Under the pieces are notes generated by a model, which did no database searches, had not been told where the DNA came from, and worked only from the letters and a program-made list of their open reading frames with translations. Made by a program: the position numbers and the translations under genes. Shown in pieces: positions 28,032-37,097 of a stretch of 64,000 bases of DNA; position 1 is the first letter of the stretch; each line of letters begins with the position of its first letter. This stretch comes from Sulfidibacter corallicola (GTDB taxonomy: Bacteria > Acidobacteriota > Holophagae > Acanthopleuribacterales > Acanthopleuribacteraceae). Location: positions 10,596,256 to 10,660,255 of the forward strand of contig NZ_CP071793.1 of the NCBI RefSeq assembly GCF_017498545.1. Direction: 5' to 3'.

Positions 28032-28066
28032 AACCCAATGGTTATATATCAAACACAACCTGTCAA
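28030..28066 (-). promoter_or_regulatory. arsR promoter and operator
   Basis: On the minus strand TTGACA lies at 28066-28061 and TATAAC at 28046-28041, with a short 14-base spacer. A perfect palindrome ATAACC-CAAT-GGTTAT occupies 28030-28045, overlapping the -10 and the first base of the start codon. This ATAACC/GGTTAT design is what I expect for the operator of SRPBCC-linked ArsR proteins, so self-repression is likely. Confidence 0.65.
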
Positions 28067-28341
28067 CTTTTTTTTGGGCACCGCAACCGGCTCCGGCAGG
28101 AAGACCGATTCGGGTCAGGCTTGGCGAAGGATACAAATCGGGGCTTGGCGGGCCGGTTCACGAGGGTTGCGGGAACCGAAACTTGCGAGCTGGCTCAGAG
28201 CCCAACCCGATCGGAGGTTCGCGATTTCACTCACGCTCTTTTTCGCGAAAATCCGACACTCCAAGCCCAACGCGATCGGCTATCATGGATGGCACCACCC
28301 TTCTCCATCCATCTCGAAAAACCGCGCCAAGGAACATGCCC

Positions 28342-29274
28342 ATGACGTTCAATTCCCATTTGGAAAAGTTGCACGACCAGCCCATCGAGAACTACGACCC
28401 CGAAAAAGGCATTCAATCGACGACCCACGCCATCCGAGTTTCCATCGATTGGGACCTCTACGAGGACGGTGTCACCATCCTCGATCGCTTGAGCCACCTG
28501 CTCAAAGACAAGCGGGTCCGCGAAATCAGCGGCCTGGTCATCGGACCTTGGGACTTCGAGAGTTCCGAATCTTCCGCCGGCATCGTCTCCTTCCTTTGCG
28601 ATCACGCGGCTGAACTCCCCCAACTCCGCGCCCTCTTCCTGGGCGACATCATCTTCGAAGAACAGGAATGCTCCTGGATCCAGCAAAGCGATGTGAGTCC
28701 CCTGTTCGCGGCGTTCCCCAATCTGGACTACTTCGGCGTCCGCGGCGGGACCGACCTCTCCCTTTCTCATCCGAAACACGACACGTTGAAGCACTTGGTC
28801 ATTCAAACCGGCGGCATGAGCAGCGAGGTCCTCGGCCAGATTCGCGACGGGCATTTCCCTTCCCTGGTCCACTTGGAACTGTGGACCGGATCCGACAACT
28901 ACGGGTTCGACGCCGATACCGCCGACATCGATAAGATTCTCGAACTCACCACGATGCCCGAACTCCGCTACCTGGGCATTCGAAACTGCGAGATCGCCGA
29001 CCAGGTGGCGGCCGCGCTGAAAGACGCCGCCATCACGGCCCAACTGGACACACTGGATCTCTCGATGGGCTGTTTCGGCGACGAGGGCGCCGCGGCGCTG
29101 GCGGCCAATCCGGCGATTTCCCGATTGAAGCACCTGAACCTGGAGCACCACTACATGACCGAAAAAGGCATGGCGCTGATCAAGGGGCTGGGCATTTCCG
29201 TCAACTGCGACGATCCCCAAGAGGAGGACGTGGACGAAGACGATCGCTACCGCTACATCGCGGTTTCCGAATGA
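28342..29274 (+). CDS. STM4015 family protein (LRR-like)
   Basis: A 310-residue protein of the STM4015 family, named for an uncharacterised Salmonella gene. It contains leucine-rich-repeat-like units (LRALFLGDIIF, LKHLVIQTGG, LVHLELWTGS, LRYLGIRNCE, LDTLDLSMGCFGDEGAAAL, LKHLNLEHHYMTEKGMALI), so it is probably a protein-binding scaffold. The ATG at 28342 has AAGGA at 8 bases; another ATG two codons earlier is too close. It is the first gene of the STM4015-4014-HAD-4013-4012-4011 unit and divergent from arsR. The C-terminus is acidic (EEDVDEDDRYRY). Function unknown. Confidence 0.88.
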   Translation: MTFNSHLEKLHDQPIENYDPEKGIQSTTHAIRVSIDWDLYEDGVTILDRLSHLLKDKRVREISGLVIGPWDFESSESSAGIVSFLCDHAAELPQLRALFLGDIIFEEQECSWIQQSDVSPLFAAFPNLDYFGVRGGTDLSLSHPKHDTLKHLVIQTGGMSSEVLGQIRDGHFPSLVHLELWTGSDNYGFDADTADIDKILELTTMPELRYLGIRNCEIADQVAAALKDAAITAQLDTLDLSMGCFGDEGAAALAANPAISRLKHLNLEHHYMTEKGMALIKGLGISVNCDDPQEEDVDEDDRYRYIAVSE

Positions 29275-29285
29275 GGCCCTCCTGA

Positions 29286-30377
29286 GTGCGCTGTCTGGTA
29301 ATCGGCAATCCGGAGAACCGACGGGTGGCGTTTTTTCAGCGGGCCTTGCATGAACGGGGTTTACCGGCCGCCCAGGTTTGCTCCTACCTGGATCTGTTGC
29401 GCGGTCGCGTCGGGCCCGACTTACCACCCGCCGATTGGGTCCGGATCGAGTCGCCAGGAGAATGTTTCGAGGTGGAACGGGCCCTGATCGGATGGGGTCT
29501 CGAGGAGGCGGACGAACCTGCCACCGCCGACCTCGAGTCCGAGCCCGGCCGTCATCGCCACACCCGCGCCTGTCACCTGGGATTCGCACGGCTGCTGGCG
29601 CGATTGGAGGCCTGCAACCCCGAGGCGCGGTGGATGAATCCCCCCGCCAGCATACTGGCCATGTTCGACAAACACGCGGCGCACCAGCGGATGCGCACCC
29701 AGTCGACACCTCGCCCCGAATACCACGGCCTGGTGACCGGCATCGACCGGTTGCGCGCGATCAGCGCGCAACGCGGCCTTTCGCGGCTCTTCCTCAAACC
29801 GCGTTTCGGCTCGTCCGCGGCCGGGGTGCTGGCCTACCGGCGACGCGGTTCGGAGGAACGCATCACGACCACGCTGGAACTCGAACGCCCCAGCGGCAAG
29901 CTGTACAACCACCTCAACCCGCGCACCTACCATCGCGACGCGGATATTCGCCACATCCTCGAAACCCTGCTGCCCGACGAGCTGGTCGTGGAATCTTGGC
30001 TGCCCAAGGCCAATTGGCGCGGTTACAGTTGGGACCTTCGGGTCCTGGTCATCGCCGGTGAGGCCCGCCACGTGGTGCCGCGCATGAGCCGCTCGCCGCT
30101 CACCAATCTCCATCTGGGGAACCGGCGCGGCGACCTCGACACCCTGAGCGCCCACATCGGGGCCTCACGGGTCGCGGAGATGTCGGCGGCGGCCGAACGG
30201 GCGGCCAGGGCTTTTCCCGACTGTCTGTACGTGGCGGTCGACGTGGCGATACGATGCGATTTGAAGCGGGTGGCAGTGCTGGAAGTCAACGCGTTCGGTG
30301 ACTTGCTTCCCGGCCTCCTGCACCGCGGTCGCGACAGCTATGCGGCCGAGGTCGCCGCCCTCCTGGAGGTGAACTGA
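29286..30377 (+). CDS. STM4014 family ATP-grasp-like protein
   Basis: A 363-residue protein matching the STM4014 family. An N-terminal preATP-grasp-like portion (MRCLVIGNPENRRVAFFQRAL) is followed by an ATP-grasp-like core: LFLKPRFGSSAAGVLAYR with the ATP lysine, ELVVESWLPKANWRGYSWDLRVLVI, and CLYVAVDVAIRCD...VAVLEVNAFGDLLPGL with the metal-site Glu-x-Asn. ATP-grasp enzymes ligate carboxylates to amines or thiols. Start is GTG, 11 bases after the STM4015 stop, with GAGG upstream. The substrate is unknown, but a ligase of this type suggests a peptide or metabolite product for the cassette. Confidence 0.87.
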   Translation: MRCLVIGNPENRRVAFFQRALHERGLPAAQVCSYLDLLRGRVGPDLPPADWVRIESPGECFEVERALIGWGLEEADEPATADLESEPGRHRHTRACHLGFARLLARLEACNPEARWMNPPASILAMFDKHAAHQRMRTQSTPRPEYHGLVTGIDRLRAISAQRGLSRLFLKPRFGSSAAGVLAYRRRGSEERITTTLELERPSGKLYNHLNPRTYHRDADIRHILETLLPDELVVESWLPKANWRGYSWDLRVLVIAGEARHVVPRMSRSPLTNLHLGNRRGDLDTLSAHIGASRVAEMSAAAERAARAFPDCLYVAVDVAIRCDLKRVAVLEVNAFGDLLPGLLHRGRDSYAAEVAALLEVN

Positions 30378-30378
30378 G

Positions 30379-31083
30379 ATGCGCGGCGGGTTCGAAGCAC
30401 TGTGTTTCGATCTGGACAACACCCTGGTCGACCGGAACCGAGCGTGGCAGGCGTTCCTGGAAGGATGGCTGCGCGATCGATTCCCCCATACGCCAGCAAC
30501 TTGGCGAAAACGGACGCTGGCCGAGCTGGTGGCTTTGGACCGGCACGGTTGGGCGCCGAGCGAGGATGTGGATGCGCACCTCGTAAAGGCGTTGGGCCTC
30601 GACGATCGTGAGGTGAACCGGCTCCGCATCCAGTGGCGTGGCGCCATTCCGCGCCTCTTCACACCCGATCCCGCCGTCACGGCCACTCTGGCCGCAATGG
30701 CGCCGCAGCTTCCCATGGCACTGGTCAGCAACGGCTCGGGAGAGAACCAGCGACGCAAGTTGGCGGCCGCAGGCCTGATCCCCTTCTTTCCACCCGAATT
30801 CATCTTCATTTCCGGCGAGCGGCGTTGCGCCAAACCCGGGCCGGGCCTCTTTCAGGCAGCCCTGGCCGCATTGGGCACCCCCGCCGCGGCGACCCTCTTC
30901 ATCGGCGACGACCCCGTTCGCGATATACTTGGAGCCCACGCCGTCGGCATGGCCACCTGCTGGATCTCCAACGGACGCGCCGACGTTTCCCTGCCCCAAT
31001 CGCCCGATATGATCATCTCGTCGATCCCCGATCTGGAGGGTTTCGTTCATGCCCGACATGAACCACATACTTGCCACGCATGA
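30379..31083 (+). CDS. HAD-superfamily hydrolase
   Basis: A 234-residue HAD phosphatase with the four motifs: FDLDNTLVDRN (nucleophile D in DxDxT), LVSNGSG, the lysine of RRCAKPGPGLF and FIGDDPVRDI. Helical cap between motifs I and II. The start is one base after the STM4014 stop codon and the end overlaps the STM4013 gene by 35 bases, so it is part of the cassette. It would dephosphorylate a small phosphorylated metabolite. I do not recall a HAD gene as a fixed member of the Salmonella locus, so this may be a lineage addition. Confidence 0.9.
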   Translation: MRGGFEALCFDLDNTLVDRNRAWQAFLEGWLRDRFPHTPATWRKRTLAELVALDRHGWAPSEDVDAHLVKALGLDDREVNRLRIQWRGAIPRLFTPDPAVTATLAAMAPQLPMALVSNGSGENQRRKLAAAGLIPFFPPEFIFISGERRCAKPGPGLFQAALAALGTPAAATLFIGDDPVRDILGAHAVGMATCWISNGRADVSLPQSPDMIISSIPDLEGFVHARHEPHTCHA

Positions 31084-31858
31084 CCTCTTCTGGATGACGC
31101 TGGACACCCTTCGCTACGACGTCGCCGACCGGGAAATGCGCGCGGGACGGACACCGGTCTTCGCGCGGTTGTTCCCCGAGGGATGGCAAAAATGCCACTC
31201 CCCCGCCAGTTTCACCTACGCCGCCCACCACGCGTTTTTCGCCGGGTTCCTACCCACCCCCGTCGCCAACCCGCGCCAAAACCGCCTGTTCGCCATGGCA
31301 TTCCCCGGCGCGACCACCCAGGATCGGCACACCGCCGTGTTCGAGGCCGCCGACGTGGTCAGCGGTCTGCGCGCCGCCCAATGGAAAACCTACTGCATCG
31401 GCGGGGTCGGCTTCTTCAACATGCAGACCCCGCTCGGTCGGGTGCTGCCCGACCTGTTCGAACACGCTTATTGGCGGCCTGAATTCGGGGTGACCGAACC
31501 CGAGAGTCCCCGTTTCCAATTCGGCAAGGCGGCCGACCTGCTGGAAGGCCTCGACGTCGAGCAGCGGTTCCTGATGTTCATCAACGTCGCCGCGATCCAT
31601 CAACCCAATCGCCACTACCTGGCCGGCGCCGATCGAGACACCCTCGACAGCCACGCCGCCGCCCTGCGATACGTGGATCGCTGTTTCGAGCCTTTGCTCG
31701 ACTCGCTCACCCGGCGCGAGCGACCGGTCTTCCTGCTGATTTGCTCGGACCACGGGACCGCCTATGGCGAGGACGGGTACGTCGGCCATCGCGCAGCCCA
31801 CGAAACCATCTGGACGGTCCCGCTCGCCTTTCGATCGACCACGGAGTTGCGCCGATGA
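31049..31858 (+). CDS. STM4013/SEN3800 family hydrolase (alkaline phosphatase superfamily)
   Basis: A 269-residue protein of the alkaline phosphatase/sulfatase-like superfamily. The N-terminal metal site and nucleophile region read DLFWMTLDTLRYDV (D and T as in the superfamily) and the C-terminal metal-site motif is CSDHGTAYGEDGYVGH. Other superfamily features are AHHAFFAGFLP and AAIHQPNRHY. GGAGGG precedes the ATG. It overlaps the HAD gene at its start and the STM4012 gene at its stop (ATGA). No signal peptide, so it acts in the cytoplasm, unlike most sulfatases. Substrate unknown. Confidence 0.88.
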   Translation: MPDMNHILATHDLFWMTLDTLRYDVADREMRAGRTPVFARLFPEGWQKCHSPASFTYAAHHAFFAGFLPTPVANPRQNRLFAMAFPGATTQDRHTAVFEAADVVSGLRAAQWKTYCIGGVGFFNMQTPLGRVLPDLFEHAYWRPEFGVTEPESPRFQFGKAADLLEGLDVEQRFLMFINVAAIHQPNRHYLAGADRDTLDSHAAALRYVDRCFEPLLDSLTRRERPVFLLICSDHGTAYGEDGYVGHRAAHETIWTVPLAFRSTTELRR

Positions 31859-33171
31859 ACCTGAAAGAACGCCTACGTGGCTCCAAATACCAGGGTTATG
31901 CCTATACCTATCCCCACAAATCGGCCTATCGACCATTCGCGCCCCTCGATTTGGATCACGTGTGGCGCGAAGAGGATCGGCGCGCGCTCTTTCTCTACAT
32001 CCACGTTCCCTTCTGCGAGATGCGTTGCGGATTCTGCAACCTGTTCACCTACGCCAACCCCAAGGAACGCATGGTCGACCAATACCTGCGCACGCTCGCC
32101 GTGCAGGCCGGCACCGTGCGCGACGCCCTGGGCGGGTCGGCCCGTTTCGCGCGACTCGCCGTCGGCGGCGGCACGCCCACCTTCCTCGAGGTCGCCGATC
32201 TGGAACGTCTGTTTCGAATCATCGCGTCGTTCGACATCCCGCTGGATCGCGTGCCGATCTCTTTCGAAATGTCGCCAGGCACGCTCACCCGCGACAAGGT
32301 GGCCGTGTTGGAAGATCACGGGGTCGACCGCGTCAGTATCGGGATCCAGAGCTTCATCGAACGGGAAACCAAAACCTTGGGCAGACCCCAACCGCCTGCC
32401 GAAGCAAGGAGGGCGTTGGCCCTTCTGCGCGAAGGGTCCTTCCCCACTCTGAACATCGACTTGATCTACGGCATCCACGGGCAAACCGAAGCCTCCTGGC
32501 TGGCATCACTGGAAGCGGCGTTGGCCTTCGCACCGGAGGAACTCTACCTCTATCCTCTGTACGTTCGCCCGCGCACGGGCATCGCCGGCCGCCACGAGCT
32601 GATCGTCTCGGACCACGCGTTCGGGTTGTACCGTCTCGCGGTCCAATTCCTGGCCGAGGCGGGCTACCGCCGGGCCTCGATGCGCCTCTTCCGCCGCCAC
32701 GACCAAGACCATGCACCCGGGCCGATTTACTGCTGTCAGGAAGACGGCATGGTGGGTTTGGGACCCGGCGCCCGATCCTATACGCGCACCCTTCATTACT
32801 GCACCGAATACGCGGTGACCCGACCGGGCGTCAAGGCGATCCTGAGCGACTACCTTCGCCGCGAGGCCGCCGATTTCGCCAGGGTCGATTACGGGTTCAA
32901 GCTGAGTCGTGAAGAGCGGTTGCGGCGGTACGTGATCAAATCGGTGGGCCACGCCGGGGGCCTGGATTTGGGGGCCTGCCGGGCCTGGTCGGACATGGAG
33001 GCGATGGCGGCCCTGCCGCTGCTGGGCGAGGCGACGGCGCTCGGTCTGCTCGAACGGGTCGGCGATCGCCTGGTGCCGACATCTTCGGGATTCGATCACG
33101 GCGATGTGTTGGCGCCGGCACTGTACTCCGAAGCGGTGCGTCAGTTGATGGAGGCCTACGAATTCGCATGA
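31855..33171 (+). CDS. STM4012 family radical SAM protein
   Basis: A 438-residue radical SAM protein related to HemN-type coproporphyrinogen III oxidases. The [4Fe-4S] motif CEMRCGFC (Cx3CxxC) lies at about residues 55-62 in YIHVPFCEMRCGFCNLF. A GGGTP motif (VGGGTPTFLE) and SIGIQSF follow, as in HemN relatives. A C-terminal winged-helix-like portion is present. The start at 31855 overlaps the previous stop (ATGA), and the stop overlaps the STM4011 start in the same way. True heme synthesis is unlikely given the company. It probably makes a radical modification to the cassette's product or a partner protein. Confidence 0.92.
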   Translation: MNLKERLRGSKYQGYAYTYPHKSAYRPFAPLDLDHVWREEDRRALFLYIHVPFCEMRCGFCNLFTYANPKERMVDQYLRTLAVQAGTVRDALGGSARFARLAVGGGTPTFLEVADLERLFRIIASFDIPLDRVPISFEMSPGTLTRDKVAVLEDHGVDRVSIGIQSFIERETKTLGRPQPPAEARRALALLREGSFPTLNIDLIYGIHGQTEASWLASLEAALAFAPEELYLYPLYVRPRTGIAGRHELIVSDHAFGLYRLAVQFLAEAGYRRASMRLFRRHDQDHAPGPIYCCQEDGMVGLGPGARSYTRTLHYCTEYAVTRPGVKAILSDYLRREAADFARVDYGFKLSREERLRRYVIKSVGHAGGLDLGACRAWSDMEAMAALPLLGEATALGLLERVGDRLVPTSSGFDHGDVLAPALYSEAVRQLMEAYEFA

Positions 33172-34025
33172 AACGCACGATTCTCTACCGCGGATCCTTG
33201 TCGAGCTGCAACTACGGCTGCACCTACTGTCCGTTCGCCAAACGAAGGAACAGCCGCGCGGAACTGGAGGTCGATGCCGCGGGACTGCGACGCTTCGTCG
33301 CGTGGATCGGCGGACAGACCGGGTCGCGCCACCAGCTCCTGTTCACGCCATGGGGCGAGGCCCTGATTCGCGACTACTACCGCAAGGCCGTGATCGCCTT
33401 GAGCCGGATGCCCCAGGTGGTGCGGGTGGCCGTACAGACCAACCTTTCCTTCCCGATAAAAACCTTACGCGGTGCGGATCCCCGGCGGCTGGCCCTGTGG
33501 GCGACCTACCACCCGGGTGAGACCGATCGGGCTTCGTTCTTGGCGCAATGCGATCGAATGGAAGACCTGGGCATCCCCTACAGTGTCGGGATGGTGGGCC
33601 TTCACGCGTACCTGGACGAAATCGAGGAGATGCGGGCGGCTTTGCCGGCGCACCGATACCTGTGGGTCAACGCCTACAAACGGGAACCGAACTACTACAC
33701 CGAGGCGATGGTCGCTCGTTTGAGCGCGGTCGATCCCTATTTCCCGATCAACAACCGCCGGCACACCAGCGAAGGTCGCTCCTGTCGCGCGGGTCACACC
33801 AGCTTCACGGTGGACGAGAAGGGCGAGGTGCGCCGCTGCCATTTCATCCCGGCGGTCGTCGGCAACATCGGCGACGGCGATATCGCGGAAAAGCTGGTCA
33901 AGTCACCGTGCACCAACGCGTCCTGCGGGTGTTACATCGGATACATCCATTTGAATCACTTGAACTTGGAGTCTGTTTACGGAGACGGGCTGGTGGCCCG
34001 CATTCCCCGAAGCTGGGCGGTCTGA
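33168..34025 (+). CDS. STM4011 family radical SAM protein
   Basis: A 285-residue radical SAM protein. CNYGCTYC (Cx3CxxC) at residues 14-21 binds the SAM cluster. The C-terminal part has six further cysteines (SCRAGHTSFTVDEKGEV followed by RRCHF, then CTNASCGCYIG), which could hold an auxiliary iron-sulfur cluster as in SPASM-type enzymes that modify peptides or proteins. It is the last gene of the cassette and is translationally coupled to STM4012. Two radical SAM enzymes in one small unit imply at least two radical steps or an activating relation. Confidence 0.92.
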   Translation: MKRTILYRGSLSSCNYGCTYCPFAKRRNSRAELEVDAAGLRRFVAWIGGQTGSRHQLLFTPWGEALIRDYYRKAVIALSRMPQVVRVAVQTNLSFPIKTLRGADPRRLALWATYHPGETDRASFLAQCDRMEDLGIPYSVGMVGLHAYLDEIEEMRAALPAHRYLWVNAYKREPNYYTEAMVARLSAVDPYFPINNRRHTSEGRSCRAGHTSFTVDEKGEVRRCHFIPAVVGNIGDGDIAEKLVKSPCTNASCGCYIGYIHLNHLNLESVYGDGLVARIPRSWAV

Positions 34026-34127
34026 TCCCGTACGAGGGTGGCCACCAGGGGGAAAACCCCGAGACGCCCGAACTTCGATCAGTACCGCCGTCCGCGCACC
34101 ACGGGCCCGCCTTGCCGTTCGGCCGTC

Positions 34128-34640
34128 TCAGGCTCGATCGAGGTAGAACCCACAGTCCGCACACTGAATGATCTTCTTGCGAAGTACCAAAAGGAACCCG
34201 ACGATGAGCGTCGGAATGCTGGCAAAGAAGAGAACCATCGCGAAGGTACCCCCGACAAAAGCAAAAAGGCCCGTGCCGATGGCGACTCCGGCAAGGCTGG
34301 CAGAATAGGACGACACGGCCCTCTCCACATCTCTTCTCGTGTCGCTCGACAGGCCGGCCAGGGTTTCCGGTGAGACGGCCGCGGTTTCGGCGAACTCGTG
34401 GATCACCGCTTGGGGCGCCTTGATTTCTTCGAGCTCTTCCAAGGTCGACGCTCGCGCTTCCGCTTCCATTTCATCCGAAACGGCAACGGAACTCCCCGTT
34501 CCCACCAGGGTGATGAACCCAACCATGCCGATACAGCCCAACGAGATGACCAAGATCAGGAAACCAAGTGACACGAGACACCCGGAAAGCCTGAAGATCT
34601 TCGCGGGAAACATATCTCCGCCACACTTTTCGCAATTCAT
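34128..34640 (-). CDS. Membrane protein with split zinc ribbon
   Basis: A 170-residue protein with a CxxC pair at the N-terminus (MNCEKCGG) and another near the C-terminus (QCADCGFYLD). Together they could form one zinc ribbon on the cytoplasmic face. Two hydrophobic segments follow the first pair (about 18-48), a polar region rich in Glu and Ala occupies 55-115, and two more hydrophobic stretches lie at 115-155. GAGGAG precedes the ATG. It is convergent with the STM4011 gene and not part of that cassette. Function unknown. Confidence 0.72.
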   Translation of the reverse strand: MNCEKCGGDMFPAKIFRLSGCLVSLGFLILVISLGCIGMVGFITLVGTGSSVAVSDEMEAEARASTLEELEEIKAPQAVIHEFAETAAVSPETLAGLSSDTRRDVERAVSSYSASLAGVAIGTGLFAFVGGTFAMVLFFASIPTLIVGFLLVLRKKIIQCADCGFYLDRA

Positions 34641-35167
34641 GCTCGCTCCTCTTCGATGCCCACCTTACGGAATCCCAAGGAACCCATGGGCTCTATTGCC
34701 TAATGCGAAAAAGCGAAACAGCGTGAATCAACTTTTTCGGAAGGGCTCGATCTCGGAGGGAAAAGATGGGATAAAGCGAGAACAAGAGCAGCGAACGGAC
34801 GCAAACCATTGGGGGAACGTGTCCTTCTCAGGGTGTTGATCGATGAGTGTCAGCATCCGTCTTCGTTCGATCGATTCATCAGGAAACCAGGAATTCTAAA
34901 TACCAGGAAACCGGCAGGGCCAATCGCCGAAGGATCACGTCCCACAGCGGCACGCCAAAATCTCCTCGAGGTCCTTCCTGGATCCCCGTTTTTTTCGAGG
35001 CCAAGATCCAAATGCCAAAAGTTCGACACACCATGCAAACCGGGACACCCGCCCATCTCGCTACCCACGCGAAGGTCGCGGCGGGTGTCCCGATCGGCGC
35101 CAAATCGGCGCGTTCCAAGACTGGCGGCGCCTGATCGCACGCAGGCCCGCCTGGGCCAGGAGGTTCC
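34641..35167. other. Intergenic region with a repeat fragment
   Basis: No gene seen in about 530 bases. At 34878-34914 it carries ATCAGGAAACCAGGAA and a second CCAGGAAACCGG, the left-end wording of the ATCAGGAA dispersed repeats. Confidence 0.45.
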
Positions 35168-35683
35168 TCAGCACCAGCCGGGATTCCAATACCATCGGTA
35201 AATCCACGTCGAGCCGTTGTAGACGCGGGATCCGGCGCACTGGGCCAGGCCCGTGATGGTGCCGCCATCACACTGCGTGTGAACATGAACGCCGTCCGAA
35301 CAGCCGCAATTACAGTCGGTGGGCAACACGCCCAAGGTCAAGGTCCGGGTGTTGTGAGTCCCGTTGGCCACCCAATTCCGGACATGCCCGTAGGAAACCG
35401 ATCCGATATAGCACTGTGCGTTGAGTTCGGCGTACATGTCGACGATGACGCCTTGGTCCCAATCACCGGTTTGCGTGGCGCATACGTCGGCGCGACGGGT
35501 GCGGATGCTCTTCACCGAAGAACTCGCCTTGAACCGAATCGAGGTTCCCGCGCTGACGTCGCCGATATCCATCGGCTGGTTGCCGCCCATGTTGTTCACG
35601 ATGGTGTGGGCTGTGCCGTTACAGTACGTTTGCTTGCCCCAGATTTCGCCCGAAAAGGGGGCGTAGACATATACATATGCCAT
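35168..35683 (-). CDS. Cys-rich hypothetical protein
   Basis: A 171-residue protein I cannot place. It is rich in Gly, Thr, Asn and aromatic residues, with about ten cysteines clustered in the C-terminal half (DCNCGCSDG, TQCDGG, AQCAGSR, GWC at the end) and predicted to be beta-rich. No classical signal peptide is visible, although the cysteine content would suit an extracellular or stable structural protein. AGGAG sits at a good distance before the ATG. It lies 37 bases downstream of a Tat-exported protein gene on the same strand, so they probably share a message. Confidence 0.65.
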   Translation of the reverse strand: MAYVYVYAPFSGEIWGKQTYCNGTAHTIVNNMGGNQPMDIGDVSAGTSIRFKASSSVKSIRTRRADVCATQTGDWDQGVIVDMYAELNAQCYIGSVSYGHVRNWVANGTHNTRTLTLGVLPTDCNCGCSDGVHVHTQCDGGTITGLAQCAGSRVYNGSTWIYRWYWNPGWC

Positions 35684-35720
35684 GTTCGTCTCCTTCTGTC
35701 CTGTCTATGATTCGATGCCG

Positions 35721-36440
35721 TCAACCGACGACCAGCGCGTCGACCAACATTTCCGGATCCGACAACGCGTCGCTGATTTGGATGTCCAGGGTGTACAGAA
35801 TGTCTTCTTCGATCCAGTGGTAGACGATGCCACTCGACGTGGCCACCCGAACCCCTGGCTTGGGCAAATGGGAGACTTTCTCCAACACCACCCCGGGTTC
35901 GCCAGGCTCGGTCGACGCCGCGGCCCACAAAGGGTAGGGTCGGGCATAGGCGACCTTGCCGAACAGGCTGACGCTGGTCACCCACTGGCCCAGATCGTGG
36001 TCGAAGGACTCGAATCCGATGGAAGCGTGGATGATCCGACCGGCGAGATGGCGGCGCACGTGAAAGTGCCGCGCTTCCAAGCCACCGGGAAGATGGCTCA
36101 GGCTGTACATGGGGAAGGTCAGCGCGCCGAGGAAGGCATCCTGGGTTTCGTAACTCTCGAATTGGGTTTCGGCTTTTCGCGCACCTGCCGTCGCCAAACC
36201 ACAGCCCAATGTTTCCGCCAAGGAAGCGGTCTGTACGTAGTCCGGAAGGGCATCGTGCTCGTTCAGCAGCACGAATCCGGCGAAAAGTTCGCCGGCGCGA
36301 GCCTGGTCGCGGGGCAACTGGGGGCGCTGGGGCCGATCGGCCCCTTCCAAGGCCTTGGCGCCCACCATCATGGTCGGTGCGCCCACGGCCGCCACCCCCA
36401 TGACTTTCAAGAAGTTCCGACGAGCATTGTCCTTTTTCAT
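35721..36440 (-). CDS. Tat-exported hypothetical protein
   Basis: A 239-residue protein with a twin-arginine signal peptide (ARRNFLKVMGVAAVGAP, about residues 7-23). The start ATG at 36440 follows GGAGGT; a frame that opens 222 bases further upstream is rejected. The mature part is mixed alpha/beta with ASLAETLGCGLATAG, VRRHLAGRIIHASIGFESFDHDLGQWV and a C-terminal acidic helix. I do not recognise a family. Tat export suggests folding or cofactor loading before export. It is followed by the Cys-rich gene at 35168-35683 in the same direction. Confidence 0.7.
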   Translation of the reverse strand: MKKDNARRNFLKVMGVAAVGAPTMMVGAKALEGADRPQRPQLPRDQARAGELFAGFVLLNEHDALPDYVQTASLAETLGCGLATAGARKAETQFESYETQDAFLGALTFPMYSLSHLPGGLEARHFHVRRHLAGRIIHASIGFESFDHDLGQWVTSVSLFGKVAYARPYPLWAAASTEPGEPGVVLEKVSHLPKPGVRVATSSGIVYHWIEEDILYTLDIQISDALSDPEMLVDALVVG

Positions 36441-37097
36441 GGTGATACCTCCAAAAATGGGGTGATTCAAAGCGCAGGAACCTCTTCTCGAGCCACGAGC
36501 CTTCGGCCTTGGCGACTGCCGGCTCCGGTCCGAGCGAACCGATGGCTTACGACAACCCGCTCGAAGGGAACGGGTTGCCCTTTGGGTTCCTGTTTCGATT
36601 GATCCGTAGACGGCCTTCAGGTCACAAGACCGCTCTACCGTTGGGATGGGTGCCGGAAACACCGGTCCGAGATGTCATGGGACGGGCGGGAAGCACACGC
36701 GACCGATGGCCAAACCTCACGGGATCACCCGGAAGGGAGACTCGGCAACCCGTCGGAATGGCCCGGGTCCAGGGCTGGCTTCCCGTCGAGAACGACTCGG
36801 CCAATGCGGCATGATCGTTTGGTACTCGCTAGGGCATCTGTCAAAATCGTTTTTCTAAAAAATTTACTATTGTGTTGAAGTAGCTTTTTTACTTGTTCGA
36901 ATGAACAATCATTGCTTCCCGAAATATTACTCACACACCGCCCGAGAGACCATCCTATAAAAATAGGATTTTTCCGTGAGCGCATCGTTTTTACAGACCA
37001 AACAGTCACGCCCATCGGTTACTTGGGTACCGAGCGCGCCGGCATGCCCCTCCTTCAGAGAGAGACCCTGCAAGGACATGACGTCATCTCCGCAGGG

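Noticed and set aside
31855..33171. STM4012-type gene as a true coproporphyrinogen oxidase (hemN)
   Set aside because: It is HemN-related, but it lies inside the STM4011-4015 unit, has no heme genes nearby, and matches the STM4012 family better.
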